Assembly: GCA_028023455.1 (NCBI GenBank)
Contig: JAQFVV010012394.1
Span: 32,144,885 to 32,208,884, forward strand
Length of the DNA stretch: 64,000 nt
Reading direction: 5' to 3'
From: Epiperipatus broadwayi
Taxonomy: Eukaryota > Onychophora > Udeonychophora > Euonychophora > Peripatidae
Part shown: piece after piece, positions 48,674 through 61,369 of the stretch
How the letters are laid out: each line of letters opens with the position of its first letter
Position numbering within the stretch: position 1 is the stretch's first letter
The notes under the pieces: model-generated
Told to the model about the DNA's origin: nothing
Database searches by the model: none
The model's input: the letters and a program-made list of their open reading frames with translations, nothing else
Position numbers and translations under genes: made by a program

Positions 48674-49435
48674 CATCATCATATATATATATCATGTTCA
48701 TAGATGTAAGTTCATGATTATCCATATAACTTATATGACTAACGTTAATCTTTACTGCTTGAGTCAACAGATATACTACAATACTTATACATGCATATGA
48801 TATTCAATAATAAATTGAAGATTTATCTAAAAGATGTGAATTTCATTGTTAGTGTTAGTTTATTTACTCCTTGAGCATAGTAATATTATTTGCAATCATT
48901 GTTACAAACATTTTTCAAATCTAATTATTAAAGATTCTGATTAATTAATACCAAAAATATTGTTTTGGTTGTATTTTTTAGTAATTTTTATGGTTCAATC
49001 AAAAGAAAATTTGTAATTCTTTATATATTTCTTTGTTTAAGAATGTTTTCTTGATTGTAACTGAAAATAAATAAATAAATTATATATTGTATTAAATAAA
49101 TATAATAAATGCAAATTTGAAGTGTTTTATTTTTTATTTTGTTTTTCATTTCAACTCATACTATTAGTGAATGTATATCTCAAATACACATACTTATGTG
49201 GCAATGTTTTTGGTGATAGTTCTGCACAATTAATAAATATGTAAATAAAGTAAAAAATGTTTGACATGGAGTAAGATATAGATTTCAGTTTTTTAAAGTT
49301 GCAAAGTGTGTTTTCAATGTTTTCATATCATACTCCATGATACAAAAATATTGAAAACTGTTTAAATGACTTTTAAAAATTTGAAAGTACATATTACTAC
49401 AAGTTATACATTTTTTGATTTTATTTTTACATTAG
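48674..49435. other. AT-rich DNA, no gene seen
   Basis: Nothing recognised. Confidence 0.45.
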
Positions 49436-49618
49436 TTGTAATTGATTTATTTCAACATTTTGAATGTTGGCTAAAAAGAGGTTTTATTTGATGTATGCTA
49501 GTAGGCAATGGCTGAGCATGCTTTCAGGCTATGAAACCAGATTCATAGCAGCTACAGGGTGCATTGTACTGAATAAACCGTTTCTTAGCCAAGGTTTGGT
49601 GAAATAAATCAATTACAA
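49436..49618. mobile_element. MITE with about 50-bp inverted ends
   Basis: TTGTAATTGATTTATTTCA at 49436 and TGAAATAAATCAATTACAA ending at 49618 are perfect inverted termini of 19 bp. The inverted similarity continues inward (TTGGCTAAAAAGAGG / CCGTTTCTTAGCCAA). TTAG flanks both sides, a likely 4-bp target duplication. No coding capacity. Confidence 0.8.
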
Positions 49619-50325
49619 TTAGCATAAAGGTAAAAAAAAATATTTGAATATTACTATACATTAATTAGAATATTTTTACAGGCTTTAAAATTTAAATATT
49701 ATTTTAACAGGACTTCTTATCTATATTTTCATAATGCATTTCAACTATGGTGTAATTTAAGTAAGTCATTAATTACAATCAGGCATTAGAAATTGAACTC
49801 ATGTCATCCAGAAGTACTATTTGTCTGAACTACATTAAATCAAAAATGAATTTGCTTTTATTATCCAAGATTTTATAATGTTCATGGTCAGAATTTTATA
49901 TTTCATATGTGAAAAAATGAAAAAAGAACCTAATTTATAAATATTTTCACATTTAAATTTCATTCTCCCAAATATAGTTATGGATATTAATTACACAATT
50001 GTGGCTGACTTTTAGATTTAAATACTAATGTTTGAATGAGATTTTTTTTTTGTTCTTCATTGATAAATTTCAGGTATAAATATATTCAAGTAGTGTACCA
50101 ATTAAAAACAGATAATGGAAGCTGAAATCATACCATAAATTTAATATCACTAATTTATAAATTCAAAGATATTGAATTAATCATATTTAAATAAGAATAG
50201 CAGTATAGTTGATATTTTTGAATACATATGCATTTCAGCTAACAATTCATTTTTTTACAGTTTGCAAACAATTTTAGCAAAAAAAGTTGACCAAAAATTT
50301 AAATTTTTAATTTTATATGGGATGT
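49619..50325. other. AT-rich DNA, no gene seen
   Basis: Nothing recognised. Confidence 0.45.
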
Positions 50326-51440
50326 GATGTCATGTACTATAGCTTCTCCTTCAACAAAGTCAAGAATCTCTCAGCAATTTTGCCCAGAGAAACCTGTTAG
50401 CCACTTTATTTTTCATTCACCACTCTAAGTTTTCCCATATTCTGCTCCATCCCATTTCCACAACATAATCTTGGTCAACTCTATAGCCTTAATATCTAAT
50501 TCCTCCTTATCTTTTCCCAAACCCAGCATAAAAACCAATAATTCACTTCTGTATAATCAATTTTTTCATATTTATTCTTCCATAACTTCATTATATGTAC
50601 CCTTTCTGTTTTCAAGCATTTACATTCAATTAACAAATGCCTAATATTTTCTATTCCTTCCTTACATAATTTACAGACTAAATCACTCATATTTTTTCCA
50701 TTTACATGTATATTCACTTGTTGCTAAAGTTCCTGTCTGAGCCTTAAATAATAAACTACTTTCCTTACTATTATCATATATTAACTCACACCTAATATTC
50801 TGTTTATTTTTATATATATTTAAATTCTTTTTATTCTCCATACTATTTCTCCATCTCTCTAACACCCTATTCTTTATTAATAAATCTATTCTTCTATCCT
50901 ACTCCTTACTACTACAACACTTAACAATCCTCTTAACACAATCATCCCATCTTTTGTACAAATATACTGATATAAATTCTTTATCCAAATCTTTTGCATA
51001 CTGTATTACCTTTCTCACCCATCTTATTACCTGCCCTTTACTCATAACCCAATTATACTATTTTGGCTATTCTTTTATTATCCATAAACTGCAATCTATC
51101 AAACATTTTTATTTTACTTTTTGCACCTTTCATATGAAAATTTGACTATCCCATTTCTCTTTGAATTGCCTCCCTTGCTGTCCATACATCTGCATCCAAT
51201 GCATGTCTTCCTACTTCCCTTTGCACTTTTTGTAAATAATCTAATATCTTTTTACTAACATATAATGCATCATTACCATATGTTAACCCTGCTACTGCAA
51301 CTCCTTTCGATATAATTCTAGCTACATCATATTTATTATATGAAAACACTGTTAATTCAATATTCTTAATGGTGCTGCCATCTAGCAGTATTAAATTGTA
51401 TCTAAACTTTCTTCTTTCCCAATTTCTGGAACATATATAA
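50326..51440 (-). mobile_element. LINE-c, longest copy (RT C-terminus and zinc knuckle)
   Basis: Blocks on the minus strand, from 51420 leftward: WERRKFRYNLILLDGSTI and FSYNKYDVARIISKGVAVAG, then LTYGNDAL and YLQKVQREVGRHAL (RT thumb region; open frame 51146-51349). Next come WVRKVIQYAKDLDKEF, RWRNSMENKKNL, YDNSKESSLLFKAQTGTLAT and a CCHC knuckle C-KL-C-(8)-H-(4)-C at about 50620-50675. The coding part ends in KLWKNKYE, then a short 3' region and an ACATC-type tail (50326-50340). Several stops and frameshifts. From memory the YDNS..GxLLFxAxxGxLxT block is a feature of a LINE group common in ticks and other invertebrates. Confidence 0.85.
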
Positions 51441-53219
51441 CACTAAAAAGTAGAAAATAAAACATATAAAAATGTTTTATTCACATAAATGCATTGAAAG
51501 CAATATATATATAAATTTAAGCGAAAACACTTTTATTCACATAAATGCATTAAAAAGTAAAAAGTTAACTATATTTAGTTTTTACAATATTTTTGGTATT
51601 ATGTGAAAGCTGAAAAATACTTATTTTTTACTTTTAGTGCATTGGATAAGAATTATTATTGAAGCTTAGCACTTTTGAGGGTGTTAAATGTCCTCATAGT
51701 CATAGCCTTGGACTATGTGTAATTGTATGGGTATGTATAGATAGGCAATAGACTAATCAAAATGTATCAGATTGCCCATTTCTTAGAAAGGAGGAAGCAG
51801 GACTTTTTTCTATTTATGGCATAAAGATTGTTAGCTATATGCCTCTTTTTTTTTTGACCATCTGCTTAAAGTCATTTTGCTCATTGCATGCTATGTTGGC
51901 AAATATGACTTCAAATATATGGCCTGTAGTGATACGATGCTCAAAGAAGATCTACTTATGGTCTGGATTATCTGGGGCTCGTCTGTAAAAGTATCTGTGT
52001 TGGGATATCCGAGTAGATAGCATACACAATTCACTGTAATATATGGCATTGCACCCTGCATGGGGGATGAAATTTTATACATGGTGTGCATGCATTAGAC
52101 TTTTTTTTACATTTTTTATTATTACTATATATGTGTGTTTTGTATATATAACAATAAATTGTATATAACTCGAACCACTAGTTAATATTATGTAAAGGAC
52201 CCATTATAGTTCATGGTGAGGTTACAAATTGAAGGGCTAAAATAAACTGTGTTAAAAATATAACTAGCCTTTGGCAAACTCTCGCTTTGCTGAAATGTAT
52301 ATACAATTAAATACGATGTATAAAAAAGTAAGTAATCAATGAAATAACTTTTGTATTATTGAAGCACTTGCTACATATAAGTCTGTCGCTTTCAGAATAT
52401 ATACACAATGACAATCTTTATAGAATTGAATTCATTCTAATTAATCGCCATAAAATTAATATAATTCTGAGTCTGTCGCTAATAATTGTCTTTTTTATTT
52501 ATACAAGCAAAGAAAAAATAGAATCTGTATTTGTTTATAAAAGATTGGCTTGGAAACTGATTATAGTTTTCAAAAAAATCGATTATAAAAACAGTTGCCA
52601 GATTTGCAATTAGTATTGCAATAATAGAAAAACAATTTTTTTTAAATAAATAAATTAGTTGAAGATTACACTAGAAAAATCTGCTTTTCTCATTGCAGAC
52701 ATACACACACATGTATATATACTGTAATAGGAAACATTGAGGATGAGATGATACATCCTATATATCTAGCCGTAATATAGTATTTTTTATTGTATATAAC
52801 AGAGTAAAATGTCGAATAGCTGATGATGATGTTAGACTGCTCATAAGATTGAAACCTCCCCTACCTTTTTCTGTCATTGATATGCCGCATATCTGTTTCA
52901 ATTGTGTTGATGATCTCAAACTATTATATTATGCATATGTTCGCCAACACTTCGCTTACACGCAAACAGTATCATCTATAGCTGATATCTTCCTATTTCA
53001 GATTAAAGATTTAAAAACACTTGGAATAAATACATGAGTTACTAGAACTCTTCCTGTAAATATGCTTCCAATATATATATACCGTACACATGGTAAAGAT
53101 GTACCTAATATTTATTTTATTTTTCTCAAAACTTTTTGACTGTGATAGAATAATATCAATACCTTTGTCCTACTTATTTCTTTAACTCTGATAATCTATA
53201 TTTGATCACTCACTAATGG
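51441..53219. other. AT-rich DNA, no supported gene
   Basis: 51640-52100 is less AT-rich and holds a 66-codon minus-strand frame (51891-52091). 52359-52613 (84 codons, +) and 52849-53037 (62 codons, +) are also unrecognised. No splice-linked gene structure seen. Confidence 0.4.
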
Positions 53220-53430
53220 CAATGTGATTCACTTTACAATAATTACAATCTCAATTTGATCCAACTGTTGAATCTCTGGTTTAGCACGAAATACGTATTT
53301 ATATTGGATATCCTTTATCTTTTTCACATGTATGAGATTATGTGTATTGATTGCATAAGATGGAGTGGATAACTTAAAGGATCTTGAAAGTCGATCTTCA
53401 AATCCCCTCTAATATATAATGTATCAACAA
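53220..53430 (+). repeat. RepB copy, strongly diverged
   Basis: TTTGATCCAACTGTTGAATC, TCTGGTTTAGCACGAAATAC and CTTTTTCACATGTATGAG align with the RepB centre. Confidence 0.55.
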
Positions 53431-54664
53431 TAGCAGCCGCTCCGCCAGACAATTTGGCCATTCCAATCAAAAACAAAAAGTAGAAAAAAAAACAAAATAA
53501 AAATAATACATTAGAGATATGTCTAGCGGTGACTATAGCAAGTAATTTTTCAAATCATAAATAATTTGCTTATAGAATATACTGGTTTACTGTTTTATTT
53601 ATTCAATATTTTATGATGTTACAGGTTCTAGGCTCAAACTATTGACAGGCTTCACAACTGAATGTCCTTTAGATGTGAAAGCTATCTGTGAAAAATAAAT
53701 AAACAGTACTCCACCAAGAGCTTCTACTGCCTTGCATTGCTTCTGATACAAACAACCTTTTTATATCCCTCTTTCCATCTTCAGTCACTTAAGTTATTGT
53801 AGGGCCTAGTCATTGTGAGCCATTCATGCCTTCAGACATCTTGTAATAATTGTGACAATGGGAATATATACTTATGTAAGCACATTGCCATCCTTTAAAT
53901 TACACTCACACACTTCTAACTTCAATCCTCCACTTTTTTAAATCCAATATCTCATATTAAAAAAGCAACGATGTGGACAGGCTTAGTAGTTTTTTAGTTG
54001 AGATCTTTGCTAAAGGCAGTATAATCACTAATCGATTTGAAATTAAAATGGAATGAGATAGGAATTTAAAGAATGTATGTTTAAGCAGTTCTATTTAGAA
54101 ATCTCCCTATCTACAATGTAAGTGGAAGGGCCTAAAAAATATCGTTTAAAAATAGCTAATCTCGTACAGATTGGCTACGATGTCACACCTGGTTGGATTA
54201 CTTATTATAGCAATAGAAGTAATAATACTTTTCCTTTTTTATTATTTATTTAAATGGCCATACTCGTTTACGAGTGGGTATTTGCAAAGTTGTTATTTAA
54301 TTTCTTCAACAAACTTTTCTTTTTAGAAACACTATACAAATAATTATAGAGAAGGAGCTGTCAAAATTTAAGATTTACACCTGTCCTTTGTGAAACTCAT
54401 CTTTCAGAAGAAAGAACTTTTAAGATTATTTTTTAAAGGGTAGGTACATATATATAGTGATAGACAGAGACAATCTCGTCTCTTCTCCTACATCATAATT
54501 TACGTAAATAATTACTTTATAAGATGATCTGAGTAAATATTTTTAATAGTATTCAAATAGAGAAACTAATATCGCCATGTAACAAAATAAATAAAAATTA
54601 TATGGGCTGTGTCTCTAGCCATTAATTGTATTTTACGAGGAAGGGGAATAGATTTTGAGACTTG
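53431..54664. other. AT-rich DNA; possible SINE fragment at 53620-53860
   Basis: The minus strand of 53630-53690 (GTTGTGAAGCCTGTCAATAG, TTTGAGCCTAGAACC) is faintly tRNA-like. The rest is unassigned. Confidence 0.35.
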
Positions 54665-54898
54665 ATACCGATAATTAATAATTTTTATTAGTCATTCATT
54701 TGATTAGAGATTATCCACTTAAAGGATAATATTTCTGCGGTGTAATTTTTACTACTCCACTCTCACCCAAGGTAGGAACTGGTTTCTATCCACATTTAAC
54801 ACCTTACGAAGTGATTTAATTGTAAACATTTGAACTACAGACCAGCAATGATCAGTTGGTCTAGATCACAATCTCTTACACATAACTTTATCATCATT
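54665..54898 (-). repeat. RepB copy left of the GATA array
   Basis: ATAATTTTTATTAGTCATTC, GAGATTATCCACTTAAAGG, GGAACTGGTTTCTATCC, CAGCAATGATCAGTTGGTC and ATCACAATCTCTTACAC in the reverse RepB order; the centre is shortened. Confidence 0.8.
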
Positions 54899-55212
<314 letters not shown>

Positions 55213-55490
55213 ACCAATTCCTATAGTTTAATTTGATACTTATCAATTAAACTGTAGTAAATAGTTACCTATATATATTGAACAATGATAAAGATATGCA
55301 TAAGAGATTATGATCTGAGTCAACTAATGAGTGTTGGTTCCACATAAAATGTACATCTTGGACTCATATATCTTTTTCACATGTTTTTACACTCCTTTAC
55401 AAAGTATTAAAAGTATATAGAAACCACTACCTTATGCGAGAGTGGTGTAGTGAAATAACACTACACAAATAATGTTCACTATACATATAG
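55213..55490 (+). repeat. RepB copy right of the GATA array
   Basis: GAACAATGATAAAGATATGC, GATTATGATCTGAGTCAAC, GAGTGTTGGTTCCACATAAA, GTACATCTTGGACTCATA, TATAGAAACCACTACC and TGCGAGAGTGGTGTAGTG in the RepB order, opposite to the copy on the left side. Confidence 0.85.
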
Positions 55491-55569
55491 ATAGAAAATT
55501 ACTACAGTTTTATTGATGAGTCAAATGTGATGCCCTCACAGCTTTTACACAAATTACTTAAAGAAAATG

Positions 55570-55957
55570 TATTAATAATTTTTATTAGTCATTCATTAGA
55601 CTAGAATTTATTCAGTAATTAGTAATATTTCTGTAATGTAATTTTCACTATACCACTCTCATGCAAGATGGAGACTGATTTCCATGCACTTTTATCACCT
55701 TGTGGAAGAATGTAATCATAAACATATGCCCAATGATATGAGAAAAAGATTCATAATCCTCCAAGATGTACATAGATCTTTATTACATGTCTTGGGTCAT
55801 ATGCTTATGATTACATCTTTCCACAAAGTGTTAAAAGTTAATAGAAACCAGTCCCTACCTTGCATGAGAGTGATGTAGTAAAGATTACACTACAAAAAAT
55901 ATTATTCATTATTAGTTATCTCTAGTCAAATGAATGATTAATAAAAATTATTAATAT
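55570..55957. repeat. RepB giant fold-back (388 bp)
   Basis: It begins TTAATAATTTTTATTAGTCA and ends TGATTAATAAAAATTATTAA. The two halves are reverse complements over about 185 bp each (CATTAGACTAGA / TCTAGTCAAATG; GTAATTTTCACTATACC / GATGTAGTAAAGATTACAC; TTGTGGAAGAATGTAATCAT / ATGATTACATCTTTCCACAA). The 64-codon frame at 55684-55878 is a by-product. Confidence 0.85.
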
Positions 55958-56240
55958 ATTTTCATTAAGTGATTGGCGTCAAAGTTGTCAGCACATTTAA
56001 TACTTATCATGAAAACTGTAATAATTTGCTGTGTATATGTATACTGAACAGTGATAAAGATATGCGTAAGAGATTGTAGTCTAAGCCAACAAATGAGCAC
56101 CCGTTCAGCATGAAATGTCTATCTTGGGGATCATAAATTTTTTTCACATGTCTTTGCTCAAATGTTTGTGATTACATCCTTGCACAAGGTGTTAAAAGTG
56201 GATAGAAACCAATCTGAAATATTATTCATTGTTGAAAAAA
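55958..56240 (+). repeat. RepB copy, continuous with the fold-back
   Basis: Follows directly: GATTGGCGTCAAAGTTGTCA, CTGAACAGTGATAAAGATAT, GATTGTAGTCTAAGCCAAC, CCGTTCAGCATGAAATGTC, GCTCAAATGTTTGTGATTAC and GTGGATAGAAACCAATCTG. With the preceding unit it shows the circular order of RepB: one arm leads into the next centre. Confidence 0.85.
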
Positions 56241-56422
56241 TAAAGATATTTGTATATTCATAATATATTATTTTGTTATGTGAGCACACATTATCATATA
56301 AATATGCTAGAACAATGATTTAATTAATAATATTAAAAAAAAATCATTTTTTACTATAAAGATGAAATATATGTATTACATTTTATAAGTGTTAAAATAA
56401 ATTTTAACATATTAAATTTTAT
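56241..56422. other. AT-rich spacer
   Basis: Nothing recognised. Confidence 0.4.
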
Positions 56423-58850
56423 TTAACCTAATGTGCTTATTAATAAATCATTTATAACGCTATCAAAATTCAATTTTCTTACAATTTCGTGCTCTATAGA
56501 TATTATTGGCAGGAACGACAAACGTTCTTGAGATATAGAGGATCACATTTAGGTTTTTATTAATTGCAACTTGGAAAATGAATAACCTTCCTGCTAATGC
56601 AATCGTAACTAACTGATCAATAATATTTTAATTGTCCTAGTACTATTTGGATAAATGTCCAACAATTTATTTCCAGTTATGAATTTTAAAATTTTAATGG
56701 GTACATCTTCTGGAACAATATTTCTAAAAATAATTAATTCATTGTAAAATTCAGATTTATTAATATTTGTATTTAATTTCTGATACAGCTATTTGCAGCA
56801 AAATTTTAATTCTTTTTCTGTCATATTTCTTATTAATTTCATATCATAAAGAAATCCAAATGACTTTTGGTGAATTTTATATAATTTAAATTTTTTTTTT
56901 TGACAGATTGTATAACAATCCCTAAAATTACAAAAAAGAAATTTATCCTAAAATGATCTTTCTTATTACCTATGTGTGATTCATCAGGTGTTTCATAATC
57001 AAAAAAATACTTTTCTTTGACATACTCGACTTTCTTTAAATTTAATTTCTGCTTCTAATAGATTTGACAAATTTTTAGCAATCTCAAAACAACTATCAAA
57101 TCCTGATATTCTCTAAACTTTAAAGTTCCGCACTAACTCTTTAATATGTTTAGCTGATACATCTATGGGAGTTTTTGTAATTTGTAATATTTTATTTACT
57201 AAGTTAACTTTTGACAAAAACTCATTCCAAATTACGAGGCTTAATATAAATTCAAATAAATATATTTTCTCATATGTCATAGCATCGGCCGGGAGGCGAA
57301 CCCACAACCGTCTGCAACCAACTACTTGCTTGCAAGTCGGCTGCGATGACCTCTCAGCTAACAACGCTTGACAAATAAATCTATTTGTTCATATACTGAC
57401 ACTACTTCTATTTTGATAGTATTGTCAGATACAGTTTTAGATTATTCTTTTAGTACATTTAAAAGTTCTAGAATATGAAAACAGCTGTAAGTGATTCTAT
57501 TATACATTCCCATCTTGCATATATAATGATTTTGGAATTAATTGTTTAACAAATTTCTTTAGTATGTCCCAACATGAAGTTGAGGTAGCAAATAATGTAT
57601 ATATTTTTTATATAATATTAAAAAAATAATTGCTATAATTAATGATTTTGTGACATCCCCTAAATTCAAATTTAAATTATGACAAAAGGAATATAAAATG
57701 CCCTTTCATTTTTATTTAAAATTTAAGCACAGATTCCCTTACATACTCCTTTCATATTCATCCCATTATCATATCCTTGCCCTATACAATCTGACAAGTT
57801 AAGATTTAATTTATTCCAAAATGATTTAATGTTTTCATACATATCTTTACCAGTATATCAATAGTTCCTAAAATATCAAAAAGTGTTTACAAATTTCAAT
57901 ACCTGCTATAGATATATGTAAAAATTCTAAAAATTACTGAAATGTACTAATGATGGCTAACATCAGGAGTACAATCGGGAATTATTGAATAGAATTTTGC
58001 CTAACATATCTTATTTACAATACTTTCTTAAATTTTGGTTCTCATGACAACAATTAATTCATTTTGCACAAAAGGGAATAGATACAAATTTTGTTTCTTA
58101 CCTATAATTTTTTTCTTCCAAATATCACATTAAATGATCTATTAAAAGTAGATAAAATTCTACAATTAATTTTATGATTTCTAAAAAAATTGACCATTAT
58201 TGATTGTGTATAAAATATCAAAAGTATTTCTAAAAACTAAATTATGTTCGTATTAATAAAGAATTTTTGCTTCAAAACATTTCTTAATAGTTCTGATTCA
58301 AATTTTATAACGTTTTGATTTGCCTAATCAATTGTATTGTGATTTTAAATTACATTCTATTTATGTCCATGAATATGTGCATTTCATGGGCACAAGATTT
58401 CATTCATATGACTTGAAATTTTCACTTTTATGTCACCAGTCAGAAAAACTATTAATAGATAAAAACAAATATCATCAGAAAATAATAATTTGCAACAAAA
58501 AACAAAAAATAGAGTTGGAAGAGATGGAATATAGATAGCATTTTCTGTTTATGCTTCTCCCCATTTGCAATTGTCCCAATGTAGTGATCTTGGAAAAACA
58601 TCTTTTGTTGCCATCTTTTGGAAAATCATTTTTAGTAGGAATAGATGATGGAACATCTTATACAATTTGTATTAGTGTTGCAATGTTCAAATTTTGGGCC
58701 ATGTTGCAGATCATCAATAGTAAATCATTCATGTTCCTCTGGTGTCTCATTTTTAGGATTTTTAATACTCATTGTTTGACCAAATGCATCATGTTCTCTG
58801 TGTCATGTTATTCTCTCATTCTCATCTTCCTTTGGAGATTTTAGAACTTT
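56423..58850 (-). pseudogene. hAT transposase, ZMYM1/DUF4371-type
   Basis: Reading the minus strand from 58850: KRCFSK, then NRKCYLYSISSNSIF, FCCK and FSDW(x)HKSENFKSYE (TTF-type zinc-finger region), AKFYSIIPDCTPDVSHH, LSDCIGQGYDNGMNMKGVCKG (57762 region), AFYIPFCHNLNLNLGDV, CWDILKKFVKQL, FEFILSLVIWNEFLSKVNLV, DVSAKHIKELVRNFKV, KDHFRINFFFVILG, FGFLYDMKLI, VPEDVPIKILKFITGNK and, at the end, FSKLQLIKT..SSISQERLSFL (hAT dimerisation). This is the full domain order of ZMYM1-like DUF4371 transposases, with more than twenty stops or frameshifts and a SINE insertion at 57266-57371. It has no flanking terminal repeats that I could find. Confidence 0.9.
57266..57371 (-). mobile_element. RepC, complete tRNA-derived mini-SINE
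   Basis: Minus-strand order: GTTGTTAGCTGAGAGG (A box TAGCTGAGAGG), an arm with CTTGCAAG, GTGGGTTCGCCTCCCGG (B-box-like), then GCTATGACATATGAG and a short A-rich end. It is flanked by CAAATAAATATAT (57253-57265) and CAAATAAATCTAT (57372-57384), a 13-base target duplication with one difference. The about 106-bp length makes it hardly more than a tRNA plus tail. It interrupts the hAT pseudogene, so it is younger than the hAT copy. A truncated relative lies at 18911. Confidence 0.85.
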
Positions 58851-60392
58851 TATTGTTAATTAATGTTGAAGTTAAATAATTTTGTAGTTTTTTCAGAATC
58901 CCATTATCAACTGATATATCTGACCAAATATATGAGTTAAACTTTATAAATTTAAATAGTGAATTTCTTTAATGTTCTTCAACCATTTTTTTCTTGTTTT
59001 TGCTTTCATCTTTCATGTCTATTTGGGTACTTTTTTTCATAATAATCTCTCACATGACTAGTCATCTTCTATGATAGATTTAATTACAAAATAGGATAAT
59101 AAATTAAAATAAAATTACTTATCTGATAAATAAAATATTTCTAAAATAGATATTATTAGAAAATAAATAAATCTAATATTGATTGAAAACTGCTATTAAA
59201 GAAAAATTTTGTTGTCAAATAACTTAAAACCAGCTTACAAAATATATAATTTTAAAGATGTTTTGCAAGTAATATTACATAAAAAATGACCATGATAGAA
59301 TGTGTACATACTTAGTTGTTCATAAAATCATAAAGTAAAACCAAAAAGTTCCATAAATTTATTAAAAACACGTTTTAAAATGAATTTTTTCTATTTAACA
59401 TTATGTTGTATGATGTTGCTAAATATCTTATTTCAAATATTACTGCTCTTACATGAGATCTTAAAATTTACCTTTCAAAGGGACATTATTCATTCTTCGA
59501 CAAAAAAAAATAGTGTTTAGATTTCTTTATATTTTTCTCTTTGTCCACGTGCAATATTAAATGTTAAATTACATTTAAACAAAATTATATACACAGGAAT
59601 CAGAATGATATATATAAGGCAGATATTACATATATTTTATAGTAATTCGGTACATAAATCCAACTCATTCTCTTATTATTTCAACCTTATCTCTAAGAGC
59701 ATTTGGGTGTATTCTTGGGTTGCTATTGAAAACAAATATGCATTTTGTACACTATATTGCATATAGAATAAAAACATTAGCATTATGCATGAAAAAAGCT
59801 TTTAACAAAATTTTCAAAGAGATATTCAATTTCTATATTTTTATTCTCAAATACAAATATAAGTAGTCGCTCAACTTTGACCTTATCAACTGAAACGAGA
59901 GAAAAATGTGAGATTGAGTTTCTGATTTCTTTTTGCAAAGATTAGAGTAATCTTTATATATCAGAATGTGCCTTCAATATTCATAAAAAAGGTAGGTAGG
60001 TAAAGCCAAAGAACATCAATCCAACTGACCAGTATTTAAATTTGTAGCATAGTTGTTTATTTATCATGTTAAATGTAAAATTTCATAATATATGGCTGCA
60101 TAAAGTAATAAGTATTTTTTCCAATAGTAATATTTATTTTTTGAAGGGGACAAAAGAAATCTGTATTTCACAGAATGAGTTTCTGATAACTAATAATTGG
60201 AGGTGGTTTATCTCTGATACGATTTTAAAAGCGATTTCAAGACAAGAAAATAACCTAACACATGCTGAGTTGATGTTGAAAGATTTTTGAATTTTAAATG
60301 AGTTTATTGAATGCATACAAAAGCCATTATATAATAATAGATACTAAAATATTTTGACTTAGATTGGCAATTTTTTATCTCAGAGAAATTTT
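58851..60392. other. AT-rich DNA, no supported gene
   Basis: The first part could hold the 5' end of the hAT element. Small overlapping frames at 60066-60316 on both strands are unrecognised. Confidence 0.4.
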
Positions 60393-61090
60393 CTATATTA
60401 TGTATGGGGTAAAGTTAATAAATATCTTAATACATTTTATTATAGGGGTGTAATATATAACTTTCATCATGATTAGAATATTGTACAATGAGGTTTTTGC
60501 ATAGCAAGAGAAATACCCTTTTGATAGTGAATTGATTATGTTCACTATTCTATTAGTAAAGTAATTCTGTATGTTTGTTCTCATTTGTGCATGACTAAGA
60601 TGGAATGGGAAATCTGGTAATGGACTAGGGGTTCCCTTAAAGTGCTCTTTAATACAGTATCCTGTATATTTGTCAAGCACATGATTTTTCTAAATTGAAT
60701 GTGAGTTTGTGTCAGTTTATTTTTGAAATAATTTTATTGCAAGCTACATTTGTTTACTGAATGATAGAAAAATCCTTATTAACAACACATTTAATACTGG
60801 TTTGAAAGTGTGATATGTATATACCAGCTAATTCATTTTCAATAGCCTTCAACAGATGGTTTACATATATTGAGAAAAGAAGTGCACTTATTAATGAAGA
60901 ACCTAAGCATATTTAACAATTGGAGATGAATAGGGGTGATATCTGCTCATTCAAAGTTACATTATTCCCTATACCAATTACTGTTTATCCTAATGTTATT
61001 TCATTAAATAACAGATCCAGAATGCCCTTAAGCCATGAGATACTGGACAAGCAGTAATGCAGGGCAGCGGCAGTGAAAGAATAATGTTTT
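60393..61090 (-). mobile_element. LINE-d, reverse transcriptase remnant
   Basis: The minus strand from about 61060: LHYCLSSISWLKGILDLLF, NNVTLNEQISPLF and GSSLISALLFSIYVNHL, matching the RVTLN...GVPQGSVLGPLLFLIYINDL palm block (LFSIYVN at about 60865). After a gap comes a C-terminal part, KGTPSPLPDFPFHLSHAQ and NYFTNRIVNIINSLSKG (open frame 60393-60680), matching the FFxxRVVxxWNSLP end of CR1/Jockey-type LINEs. The FADD block is missing, so an internal deletion is likely. Confidence 0.6.
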
Positions 61091-61369
61091 GTTGTAAGTA
61101 TAGTTTTATTGTATTTTTATAAAAAAAATCGTATTTATTTTACAAAAAAAAAACATTAAAATATTTAGCTTATTATAACATTAGTTGTTTCAATAACAAT
61201 TTATTATTTCTAATGTATACAGTGATATCAAACCAAACATACTAGGTTTACATTGTTGTTCTAACTATCTTGCTATTTCCATTTGGAGTTCAGTTGAGTC
61301 TATGTTGTTGTGCTCTAAGCACATGATGGTGTGCACCTTAAATCTTTCACATATTTGTTATCTGATTGT
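61091..61369. other. AT-rich DNA, no gene seen
   Basis: Nothing recognised. Confidence 0.4.

Noticed and set aside
57290-57371. Possible functional tRNA gene with a CTTGCAAG anticodon arm
   Set aside because: The second copy at 18911, the target duplications and the shared non-tRNA tail show a retroposed SINE.
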